DNA from: Gammaproteobacteria bacterium
Lineage (GTDB): Bacteria > Pseudomonadota > Gammaproteobacteria > Arenicellales > Poriferihabitantaceae
NCBI GenBank assembly: GCA_026709505.1
Contig: JAPOSW010000052.1
Span: 1-39,999, forward strand
Length of the DNA stretch: 39,999 nucleotides
Reading direction: 5' to 3'
The position numbers were made by a program, and so were the translations under genes. The first letter of the stretch is position 1, and the number at the start of each line of letters is the position of its first letter. Positions 1 through 8,037 of this stretch are shown piece after piece. Below the pieces are notes generated by a model. It saw only the letters and a list, made by a program, of their open reading frames with translations. It did no database searches and had not been told where the DNA came from.

Positions 1-472
1 CGAAACGGAGTCCAGCAGGCGACCTTCCGGACCTGCGAACAGGAAACCGACTGACCCCCCCCCCCCATCAATCTGCTCGAGGATATTGCCAATACGGCTG
101 ATTAGGAGGCAATCCTGTCAGCCGAATCCAGGAACAATCCTGGAATTGCCGAAAGCGTAGGCATGTCCGATCTGGTTCCGTCCGATCGGCACGTGTCTGA
201 AAACAGGGCATCTTGGGGGCACAGTCACTACCCAAAATTCCATCAATCGATATAGAATATCGAAACGGTTCATCCTTGCAAAATCATGTCCTACCGAAAT
301 CCGATAAGAATAAACAGGACATGAGTGGGGTCAGACTGCGTGTGAGCCAAAATACGGAAATAGTCAGGCAATATGCAGCCACTCCGAAGCGTAGCAGTCC
401 AACCATCCTCTCCGGTTGTTTTCGAACCCTTGATGATCTACCCTAACCGATAAAAACCACAGCCCTTGATCG
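1..472. other. Window edge to pyrC, no confident gene
   Basis: No complete gene is visible here. A run of 12 C lies at 55-66. On the minus strand an open frame crosses that tract and leaves the window at base 1; it reads ILEQID, four Gly, then SVGFLFAGPEGRLLDSVS. It has no ATG, GTG or TTG start after its upstream stop. It could be the start of a gene lying outside the window whose true start is in another frame. The short plus-strand frames between 200 and 450 show no recognisable domain. The pyrC promoter should be here, but I see no convincing -35/-10 pair. Confidence 0.4.
55..66. repeat. Poly-C tract, 12 C
   Basis: This is an uninterrupted run of 12 C, flanked by CTGA and ATCA. Read on the minus strand it is a G12 tract in an open frame that runs off the left edge, encoding four glycines between QID and SVGF. 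It is one of three C tracts of identical length in the window, the others being at 35610-35621 and 38160-38171. Homopolymers this long are typical slipped-strand contingency sites and are also common places for assembly length errors. Confidence 0.9.
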
Positions 473-1525
473 ATGTCCATAACCCTGACCAAACCTGATG
501 ACTGGCATGTCCACCTGCGGGATGGCGCCATGCTAAATCGGGTAGCCGAATATACTGCCCGCCAGTTCAGCAGAGCTCTGGTGATGCCGAATCTTTCTCC
601 TCCCATCGAAACCGTTGAACAGGCACTCGCTTACCGCAAAAGAATACTCGATGCAGTACCTGCCGGGATCGACTTTGATCCCAAGATGACCCTGTATCTT
701 ACGGAAAACACTTCCTCAGCCCAGATCGAGAAAGCAGCCGATTGCGAACATGTGCTTGGCTTCAAGCTATACCCCGCTGGAGCCACCACTCACTCCGAGT
801 TTGGCGTAAGCCGGGTCGCGGCAATGATGGATACTTTCGAATGCATGGCGAAACACGGCGTCTGCATGCAGGTTCATGGTGAAGTCACCGATCCCCATGT
901 CGATGTTTTTGATCGCGAAGCCGTGTTCATCGACCAGGTCCTTGATACCGTTCATCGTGAAATCCCCGAATTCAGAATGGTCCTGGAGCATATTACCACC
1001 CGCCATGGCATCGACTTTGTCAGGCAATCCAGCTCCAATGTTGCGGGAACCATTACGCCGCAGCATCTGATGTACAACCGCAACGAAATGTTCAAGGACG
1101 GAATACGCCCGCACCACTATTGCCTGCCGGTGCTGAAACGGGAAGAACACCGCATGGCCCTGCTTGAAGCGGCAACCTCCGGAGACCCTTCCTTCTTCTT
1201 GGGAACAGACAGTGCACCGCATACCCGGCACAGCAAGGAGAACGCTTGCGGATGCGCGGGAATATTCTCAGCTGTGGCGGCCATAGAATACTACGCTGAG
1301 ATGTTCGACAGCATCGAGAAAATCGACCGACTGGAAGGATTTGCAAGTCATTTCGGAGCCGACTTCTATCAGCTCCCTAGAAATACCGGTCAAATTACCC
1401 TTGTCCGAAAACCCCGAACCATTCCGGAAACCATTCAAGGAAACCATGCTGATGACCACGAAGAAGAAGTTGTGCCCCTGAAAGCGGGCGAAGACGTATC
1501 GTGGTCTATCGAGGAAGAAACCTGA
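473..1525 (+). CDS. pyrC: Dihydroorotase, type I (PyrC)
   Basis: This enzyme reversibly cyclises N-carbamoyl-L-aspartate to dihydroorotate, the third step of de novo pyrimidine synthesis, in the cytoplasm. The 350-residue product matches the E. coli-type PyrC family in length and motifs. The first metal-binding HxH is at residues 12-14 (DDWHVHLRDG), the probable carboxylated lysine is K98 in GFKLYPAGATT, further ligands are H135 (QVHGE) and H173 (LEHITT), and the catalytic aspartate is D246 in GTDSAPH. The last 25 residues are acidic and not conserved. The ATG at 473 places the HxH motif at the usual distance from the N-terminus, although no clear Shine-Dalgarno sequence precedes it. It stands alone, with non-coding sequence on both sides, so it is probably monocistronic. 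The gene looks intact. Confidence 0.97.
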   Translation: MSITLTKPDDWHVHLRDGAMLNRVAEYTARQFSRALVMPNLSPPIETVEQALAYRKRILDAVPAGIDFDPKMTLYLTENTSSAQIEKAADCEHVLGFKLYPAGATTHSEFGVSRVAAMMDTFECMAKHGVCMQVHGEVTDPHVDVFDREAVFIDQVLDTVHREIPEFRMVLEHITTRHGIDFVRQSSSNVAGTITPQHLMYNRNEMFKDGIRPHHYCLPVLKREEHRMALLEAATSGDPSFFLGTDSAPHTRHSKENACGCAGIFSAVAAIEYYAEMFDSIEKIDRLEGFASHFGADFYQLPRNTGQITLVRKPRTIPETIQGNHADDHEEEVVPLKAGEDVSWSIEEET

Positions 1526-2320
1526 TCCGTAATTCGCATGGGCCAGAACTCCAAGTAGAGGCTGTTCAGTCGGTAGTGGATCAGTCGGAAGTTGCGAAGC
1601 CTGATTGCAAGGAGGCAGAAGCCTGACCAACAACAGCCATTATCGGACAAGCCTTCTGGGGCACATCCTGTATTTTGCCGCAAAGTGGCTTGAGCAGGGT
1701 TGCTGGTTATGGAAAATATTGGTAGGTTGCAACGGTCATAAAAACAGTTTTAAACATCCAACCCAATTATGGCTGCATATGCTCCTGCCCAGGATCATCA
1801 GGAAATAGTTGTAATCGGAGTGCAGTCTCTACACAATCGTGCAGACCCTGGGGCCGACCTCAAGAGAATCCCGTTAAGTCAAATGCCTGTGGAACCTGAA
1901 TACAGGAGTGAACCGGTCGATCTCCCTATCTATTTGAATATGTTCGATGAAACGTTAGGAAACTAGTGTTTGTTGATAACAAAGAAACCAAATTATCGAA
2001 AGTCATCATAAGGCGAATCAGTGTTTGAATTACCACTATAGGCAATCGCCCTGAAATGATAATCAACTTTGACACGGGCAATGGTGAATTGCTGTAAAAT
2101 GACCTTGAGTTTTATTCTGAAAAAAATCGAATCGCCTGTTTGTCTTGTTTGTTATTCGGGTCAGTCCGGTTCTTAAAACCGATTCGAAAAAATGCTTACG
2201 GTCTATTAACCCGCTCGTTGTTTCTGTGTTCTGACCGCAAATAAGCATTGTGGCCACCGAGAATCAGAAACTGTGATCTTGAAGTGGAACCAGATTCAAA
2301 TTTGACAGCGGACTATTGCA
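1526..2320. other. Intergenic, about 800 bases without a supported gene
   Basis: Only short frames occur here. The best is a 65-codon plus-strand frame at 1769-1966, which has no recognisable motif and no good ribosome site. No tRNA, terminator or insertion sequence was recognised. The stretch may hold the promoter of the ATPase gene that starts at 2321, or decayed sequence. Confidence 0.4.
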
Positions 2321-3447
2321 ATGTATAAATCATTAAAGATTAAAGGCTATCGCTAAAGGCTATCGCAGATTTTCTACATTTGAGCTGGAAAATCTTGGCA
2401 GGATAAATTTGCTTGTCGGAACAAATAACTCTGGAAAAACTTCAATCCTTGAATGCGTGGAATTATTGCAATCAACAAACAATTCAAATGTACTATCCGA
2501 GTTACTCAGACGACGAGGTGAGTGTGATACTAGCACAGAGGAAGACGGAAAACCAAGAATGAACTTCGAACATCTCTTCAATGATCGCAACTTTGACATG
2601 GATATCACAATTTCGGCAGGTGAAGAGAATATGAACACTAGTCCAAGAACCGAAGTTAATATATCCATCCGGGACAAATTGGAGCTAAACTCATCTACCA
2701 GTGACAAGGAATTGCAGGACTTGGATGAGGATTTAATACTTTCGATCATTTGGTCTAATTCCAACGAGCCAATCCGATTCGGTATTAGTCATGAAGGCTA
2801 TACATCAAGTCGAGGTCGGTCTCCTGTTCCTCGACGATTACAACAGGAACTTCATCCCCCAGTTCAGTTTATCCAAACCAACGGTATGTCTAGTCATGCA
2901 GTAAAAGTATTATTTGACAATGTCGTTCTCACCGACAGTGAAAAATATGTGGTTGATGCGCTCCGAATCATTGAGCCCTCTATTGAAAGAATTGCCACAG
3001 CAGGCTCTGAAACAAGATTTTTTCGGAGACAGATGGCATGGGGTGAACGTCCTAGAGGAATATTCATTAGAAGTGCAGATAGTGAACAAAGAATGCCAAT
3101 TGGAAGCGTTGGAGATGGAATATGGAGAATGCTTGGCCTTGCACTGGCAATGGCCGGTGCTAAAAGGCGGGGTCGTCTTAATTGATGAAATTGACACGGG
3201 TCTGCACTATTCAGTGATGCAGAAAATGTGGAAGATGATCAGCGCACGCTCTGTGGATCTGGGAATACAGGTATTCGCAACTACCCACAGCCGAGATTGT
3301 TATGAAAGTCTGGCATCTATTGTAGAATCTGACTTGCCTCAATCTGAAGTTGCCATTCACCGTATTGAACCAGACCGCGAAAGCGGTGTTACTTTTTCAA
3401 ATCAGGAAGTCGTTGTTGCCGCGAATCGAGGGTTAGAAGTAAGGTAA
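2321..3447 (+). pseudogene. AAA family ATPase (OLD/AAA_15-like), disrupted
   Basis: When repaired this is an ABC-type ATPase of about 370 residues related to RecF/OLD proteins. It begins MYKSLKIKGYRRF, followed by the Walker A sequence VGTNNSGKTS. Later come a Walker B VVLIDEIDTGLH and the ATTHS motif. Two lesions break it. An exact 13-base tandem duplication at 2341-2366 puts a stop right after the ATG at 2321 and shifts the frame. Near 3162-3165 a run of four A has one base too many: the upstream frame stops at 3185, while the Walker B part continues in another frame to 3447. A TOPRIM-like (DUF3226) gene follows at once. ATPase/TOPRIM pairs of this kind include OLD-type and PARIS (AriA/AriB) phage defence, so a defence role is inferred by analogy. 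A site that varies by slippage is an alternative to permanent loss. Confidence 0.8.
2341..2366 (+). repeat. 13-base tandem duplication disrupting the ATPase start
   Basis: TAAAGGCTATCGC occurs twice back to back, at 2341-2353 and 2354-2366. Removing one copy gives a continuous frame from ATG 2321 (MYKSLKIKGYRRFSTFELE) into the Walker A region. With both copies the first frame ends at a TAA inside the second copy. Confidence 0.9.
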
Positions 3448-4104
3448 ATAACTGTCGATGGAAAAGTCAAGAAACTTCTCGTAGAGGGAGACACTGAAAA
3501 ACGCGTAATTCCCTTCCTTCTTGGTAAAAATGGAGTTCGATGGGATAAAGATAATCCCCCCGTGAATATTGAATCTACTGATGGTATTGAGAATTTGTTG
3601 AAACCACATATCGTCAGTGCTGAACTAAAGTCTTCTGGGCTTGAAGCATTGGGCTTGTTGGTCGATGGGAATGGGAATCCAGCAAAGCTGTGGAAACGCA
3701 TAAGGCAGCATTGCATGGAAGATATTCCAGATATTCCAGAAACTCCTGAAGAAATTCCAGTAAATGGTCTGCATTTAAATCCGCCCGGATTACCAAGGCT
3801 AGGGGTTTGGATTATGCCTGATAATCGCAAGTCCGGCATGTTGGAAAATTTCTTGATTGACTTGATTCCGCACGAATCCAGAGGATTATTGGATTTTGCC
3901 AGGAGGAGTGTTGAATTGGCCGAAAAAAAAGGGGCTACGTTTAAGCGCAACCATAGGCCAAAAGCTGAAATCTATACATGGCTAGCTTGGCAAAACCCTC
4001 CTGGAAAACAATTACATGAGGCCGTGAATTTTGAGATTCTCGACCCGATGAATCAAAGCTCTGCACCTTTTGTTAAGTGGTTCCGCTCATTATTTGAGGT
4101 ATAG
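3448..4104 (+). pseudogene. DUF3226 TOPRIM-like protein, start codon apparently lost
   Basis: The frame is open from 3448, directly after the ATPase stop, to 4104 (about 218 residues). It starts ITVDGKVKKLLVEGDTEKRV, the usual N-terminal TOPRIM segment with its conserved glutamate. It continues with ALGLLVDGNGNPAKLWKRI and LGVWIMPDNRKSGMLENFL, which match the DUF3226 pattern. The first codon is ATA. A homologue would be expected to start with ATG there, so one G-to-A change would remove the start. The next usable start, GTG at 3562, would delete the VEG motif. At the position where TOPRIM proteins normally carry DxD (LDAD), this sequence reads VDGN, so the second acidic residue may also be gone. 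A proline-rich linker (DIPDIPETPEEIP) lies mid-protein. I infer a non-functional partner of the upstream ATPase. Confidence 0.7.
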
Positions 4105-4646
4105 GAATTTAAGCCAAACTCCAATACAAAAGAGAAAAAGAAAAGTTTGTTGTGGCGAGAGCCCTTAATCATTTACTCGCAGTTTCTTTTGATGATGTTT
4201 TCCATTGACCGCAGGGTTGACGACACTTTTACATTTCAAATGACACTTTATGAGTCGCTGCTCTCCCCCAAGAAAACGATGTAGCGGGTTATTGAATGTC
4301 TGTCCGCTCTATTGCGAGTGTTGCCGTGTTCTACGGGTTTTCTTCGGGTATTCTGACTGCATCACCTTTCAGTATCCGTTTAATTGCAGTCAAGGTTTTA
4401 TCCGGGAATGTTCATCGTCTGGGGATAGCTCGATAGTCGGCAATAAGCTTGTGCCATCCTGAAGGAGCGGAAGATTTCGGACATTTTCTGCCTGCCTTGT
4501 TCATTCTGTGAAATCTTTCAGCCGCATTATGCCGATATCGACATAATGCGGCCAAATTCTTTATGCGACGCGACGTCTTATGTCGCACCCATCCCGTAGT
4601 ATCCACTCCATAACTGACATTTATGAATTTGAAACGGAGTAGACCG
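4105..4646. other. Intergenic region upstream of the double-AAA ATPase
   Basis: No gene is supported here. The notable content is the 32-base palindrome at 4522-4553, followed by a G/C-rich imperfect repeat around 4563-4588 (TGCGAC and GTCGCA arms). A ribosome-binding GGAG lies eight bases before the ATG at 4647. The promoter of the ATPase gene should be in this stretch. Confidence 0.45.
4522..4553. promoter_or_regulatory. 32-base near-perfect palindrome, candidate operator
   Basis: Arms GCCGCATTATG (4522-4532) and CATAATGCGGC (4543-4553) are exact reverse complements. The centre CGATATCG (4534-4541) is itself palindromic, and only the pair at 4533/4542 does not match. The element ends 93 bases upstream of the ATPase start at 4647. 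WYL-family regulators such as BrxR and CapW bind inverted repeats upstream of the operons they control, and a WYL-like gene lies just downstream, so an operator role is reasonable but inferred. A cruciform or RNA hairpin is the alternative; no T run follows, so it does not look like an intrinsic terminator. Confidence 0.6.
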
Positions 4647-6773
4647 ATGAAGAAAAAATTAATTCCATGTGCTTCTGACATTGAACTGGAGTACGGGCAC
4701 CGCCTTATAGTGAAATGGGTTTCCAACATTGTTTCCGGCATGCGATTTCCCTCGGACGAAGCCCAGGATTTGCTTGGCGAGGTAGCCAAGGGAGAATCCT
4801 TTGCGGATTTCCGTGACGCGAAGAACACCGCTCCCCTGTTTGATTCACTACTCAAGACTAGGGATGTATCGGTGCAGCGATTCATGGAGGTACTGGGCCA
4901 TTTACAGAAGATAACCCGGGGAATCCTACCTAGCCTGCCGGCACTCCGACTTAGGGAACTTAGTCGGATCCTGGGACTGGACGGCAAGGATATTCGTATT
5001 CTGGAAATTCTGCTGTTCAGCCAGATTCCGGGATCGGCAGAGATATTTTTAGACTTCTGGCTGGACGATCGGCATCGTGGCAGCTCCCGAACCCGTTCCC
5101 GATATCGTGATCTCAATGCAGGTAATCGAGATTTGCCTCGGTTGCTCGGCATGTCCAAAGCGGAATTCCGACGTCGCATTGACCCGAAGTCCCGCCTGGG
5201 CCGGAGAGGACTGATCGAAGTAGACGACGACCTCGACATCGAAGGGCCAGACACGTTACGCCGACTTTACCTGAATATCGACAGGCATGCGGATGTCAGA
5301 TCCTTGCTGCTTGGGCAAGTGCCGTCGAATACGGACCTGGAGTGGTCCGATTTCGCTCACCTGGGACAGGACAGGGAGGATATCGCTACCATCCTTGGAG
5401 GCTCAATGGTTGGGGAAAGACCAAGTGGAGTAAACATACTCTTGTATGGTCCGCCGGGAACGGGTAAAACCTCTCTCGCCAGGGTAGCGGCCCAACATGC
5501 GGGACTTCGCCTGCTGAATGTTGGGGAAGCGGATGAACAGGGCTGGGAACCGACCGCTAGGGAGCGGCTCCAGGATCTGCACTTAGCACAGAACCTGCTT
5601 GATGGTGACGGCAATAGTGTGCTCCTGCTCGACGAGATGGATGACGTCCTTGATAATGGACGGATATTTGGAGGATGGGAAAAGCCAGCAGAACGAAACG
5701 GGAGGTCGCGAATATGGCTTCACCGCCTGCTTGAAAACACACCGGTGCCAACGATTTGGATTACCAATTCTGCCGGTACTATTGACCGGGCGATACTCCG
5801 ACGGATGACATATGCCCTGGAACTCAGGCTTCCACCAGCCCAAGTACGCACAGGCATATGGTCCCGACAATTGGCCCGCCATGGGGTTGAAGGGGATGCG
5901 GAGGAAGTCCGGTCTCTGGCAGAAGGATTCGAAGCGCCGCCGGGCGTGGCAGAAGGGGCGATTCTAGCGGGCCGACTTGGTGGTGGAGACATTGCTCTAG
6001 TCCGCCGCAGTGTGGACAAACTGTCTCGGTTGATTGGCTGCAGGCGGCCGAGTGTTCGAGGGATTGTGGACTTCGACCCAACCCTGCTAAATGCTGACCT
6101 GAATCCAGTGGAACTGGCAGAGCGACTTGTTTCAGGCGGCGAGCGGAGGTTTTCCATGTGCTTGCAGGGGCCTCCGGGTACAGGCAAGAGTGCCTATGTT
6201 CGCTATTTGGCTGAACGATTGGGGATGGAGGTGTTGCTCCGTCGAGCGTCGGACTTGATGAGTCCGTTCGTAGGCCAGACCGAGCAAAGCATCGCTCAGG
6301 CTTTTGGCATTGCGCGAGATACTGGGGCGTTTCTTGTGTTCGACGAGGCTGATTCCCTGTTGAGGGATCGGCAGAGTGCCCAACGCTCATGGGAAGTAAG
6401 TCAGGTCAATGAGATGCTGACCTGGATGGAGAGCCATCCGTTGCCTTTTGCCTGCACCACAAATTTTGGAAGGTCACTGGATTCGGCATCTACAAGAAGG
6501 TTCCTGTTTAAGATCTCGCTGGACTATCTGAACCGTGACCAGTCCCGGCTAGCATACAGTAAATGGTTCGGACGGAAGGCCCCGCAGACGCTAGACAGGG
6601 TGCAGGAATTGACACCGGGCGATTTCGATGTGGTTCGGCGCAAGACCAGATTGATGGGCGGGGAGTATGACGGGGAAGAGACAGTGTCCCTCCTGAGGGC
6701 CGAGGTGGAAGCTCGGCAGGGGGGATGCCGGACACCAGTGGGTTTCCTTGGACATGGAAGCACTAGCGCATGA
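4647..6773 (+). CDS. Double-AAA+ ATPase of unknown function
   Basis: This 708-residue cytoplasmic protein carries two AAA+ modules. The first has Walker A GPPGTGKT at about 268-275 and Walker B LLLDEMD at about 326-332. The second has GPPGTGKS at about 508-515 and VFDEAD at about 564-569, plus a CTTNF sensor-type motif. The N-terminal 240 residues are helical and basic, with no domain I can name. I chose the ATG at 4647 over the one at 4623 because GGAG lies eight bases before it. The modules resemble Cdc48/FtsH-like ATPases that remodel proteins, but no protease domain or membrane segment is present. It sits between a palindrome and a broken WYL regulator gene on the same strand. Accessory ATPase/WYL pairs are often mobile or defence-linked, so that role is inferred. 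The frame is intact, unlike its neighbours on both sides. Confidence 0.85.
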   Translation: MKKKLIPCASDIELEYGHRLIVKWVSNIVSGMRFPSDEAQDLLGEVAKGESFADFRDAKNTAPLFDSLLKTRDVSVQRFMEVLGHLQKITRGILPSLPALRLRELSRILGLDGKDIRILEILLFSQIPGSAEIFLDFWLDDRHRGSSRTRSRYRDLNAGNRDLPRLLGMSKAEFRRRIDPKSRLGRRGLIEVDDDLDIEGPDTLRRLYLNIDRHADVRSLLLGQVPSNTDLEWSDFAHLGQDREDIATILGGSMVGERPSGVNILLYGPPGTGKTSLARVAAQHAGLRLLNVGEADEQGWEPTARERLQDLHLAQNLLDGDGNSVLLLDEMDDVLDNGRIFGGWEKPAERNGRSRIWLHRLLENTPVPTIWITNSAGTIDRAILRRMTYALELRLPPAQVRTGIWSRQLARHGVEGDAEEVRSLAEGFEAPPGVAEGAILAGRLGGGDIALVRRSVDKLSRLIGCRRPSVRGIVDFDPTLLNADLNPVELAERLVSGGERRFSMCLQGPPGTGKSAYVRYLAERLGMEVLLRRASDLMSPFVGQTEQSIAQAFGIARDTGAFLVFDEADSLLRDRQSAQRSWEVSQVNEMLTWMESHPLPFACTTNFGRSLDSASTRRFLFKISLDYLNRDQSRLAYSKWFGRKAPQTLDRVQELTPGDFDVVRRKTRLMGGEYDGEETVSLLRAEVEARQGGCRTPVGFLGHGSTSA

Positions 6774-7320
6774 TCCACGGTAGCGATCTTTCCTAAGATT
6801 ATCGTATTCTTGCATGCTTGGTCATTGGGTTTGTAACTGGTTAGGGACGTTAACCAGTGCACTGAGATTGTATTCCCCCATGAACCATATCGGTCTGAAT
6901 GGTGGAAGGACATTTCGAAGATGAAAAAGAAGTGGCTCTCGTACCCCAAACACCGGGCCATGAGATGTCAATACAACATATATAATTCAAATCTGACTGC
7001 TGAGCAGCTATTAACACAAAATGGCGGCAATCCCCATATCTTGTCAAGGTTGATCGTATGATTGCTAAATGCAAAGTGATGACAACTATTGACTGTATCC
7101 GTTTCCAATCGCAATAAAATAATCCAGTCAACTGCTTCTTGTTTTGTGGAAATTGATGGAGGCAGCTGGACGAAATAGAATCCATAGATTGATTTTGCTG
7201 ATAGTAGAATCAAAACCGGAATTCGCCATGGTAGCCGGCTCGGTCCAAACGCGCGGGTTGGGATGACGGAAACGGCTGACTGATTCAAAATCCCGACCCA
7301 GAAGAGGAAAAGATGCCAAA
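6774..7320. other. Intergenic, about 550 bases, no supported gene
   Basis: The stretch between the AAA+ ATPase and the WYL remnant shows no recognisable gene on the plus strand. A long minus-strand frame (6968-7492) runs across it into the WYL remnant but has no motif. The length is more than expected between two genes of one operon and may be the remains of a deleted gene. Confidence 0.4.
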
Positions 7321-7979
7321 TTGGCAAACACGACATTGCGCCATCCGGTAACTCTAATGACCATACCGGTTTATCCCAAAAGTCGGAGCACTCGGGATAT
7401 TCACGATAGACTTTGCCAGAAAAATCCAGATTTTGCGGTGGACATTCATTCCATCCAGCGTAGCCTTGACGAACTGTCTCGTCAATTTCCAATCACGGTA
7501 GACCGAAAAGTAGTCGACAGTACTGGTGCTGGACGAATCCGGATACGTGGTTGCAGATACCAGCAATGAGTGAGGCAGCGGCCTTCATGCTGCGACTGGC
7601 GGAGGAGTATCACGCGCCGGCTTTTCCTCCAGAGAGCCTACGTGTTCTTGGACCCTATTTCAAAAATACGGAGGATATACTGCGAGGTACAGACCTTGGG
7701 GTTTGGTCGGAGCGGGTGGCCCTGATTGATCGCGGTCCGATCCTGGAGCCTCCGTCGATTTCAGACGATATCCGGGAAGCGGTCTGCGGAGCACTGATCA
7801 GCAGGAAACGACTTTATGTGGTTTACCGAAGTCGGGGGGAGACTTCATCTCGGGAGATGGAGTTACGCCCTCTGGGCATGGCGGTTCGTAGTGGGCTAAC
7901 TCCCACACTAATGGAGTGCAATACCCCGGAATGCAGGAACGTGTCGAAATCGACAGCCAGAGTCAATCTTCAAAAATGA
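7321..7979 (+). pseudogene. WYL-domain transcriptional regulator, frameshifted and truncated
   Basis: The first segment (7321-7569) is a winged helix-turn-helix: YPKSRSTRDIHDRL, then DIHSIQRSLDELSRQFPI. The second segment (7551-7979, another frame) continues with PAMSEAAAFMLRLAEEYH, the linker typical of these regulators, and the start of the WYL domain (RKRLYVVYRSRGE, then ELRPLGMAVRSGL). The two overlap at about 7551-7569, where one shift in frame is needed. After PLGMAVRSGL the sequence no longer matches the family, so the WYL domain's C-terminal half is missing. No good start codon is visible; TTG 7321 is only the first possible one. Family members are usually around 300 residues and here about 215 remain. 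WYL proteins commonly repress accessory and phage-defence operons, so it probably once controlled the upstream ATPase gene. Confidence 0.75.
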
Positions 7980-8037
7980 GCCGATTCTCAAATTGGGACA
8001 TTACCGTTCCAGTCAGCCCTGAAGCAGTAATCCCATC

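Noticed and set aside
767-1231. 154-codon minus-strand frame
   Set aside because: It is antisense to pyrC, which is an unambiguous gene.
3160-3185. Programmed frameshift in the ATPase gene
   Set aside because: The A run is short, no stimulatory structure is obvious, and the gene also carries a start-proximal duplication, so decay is simpler.
6968-7492. 174-codon minus-strand frame
   Set aside because: It overlaps the WYL remnant on the opposite strand, has no recognised domain and no ribosome site.
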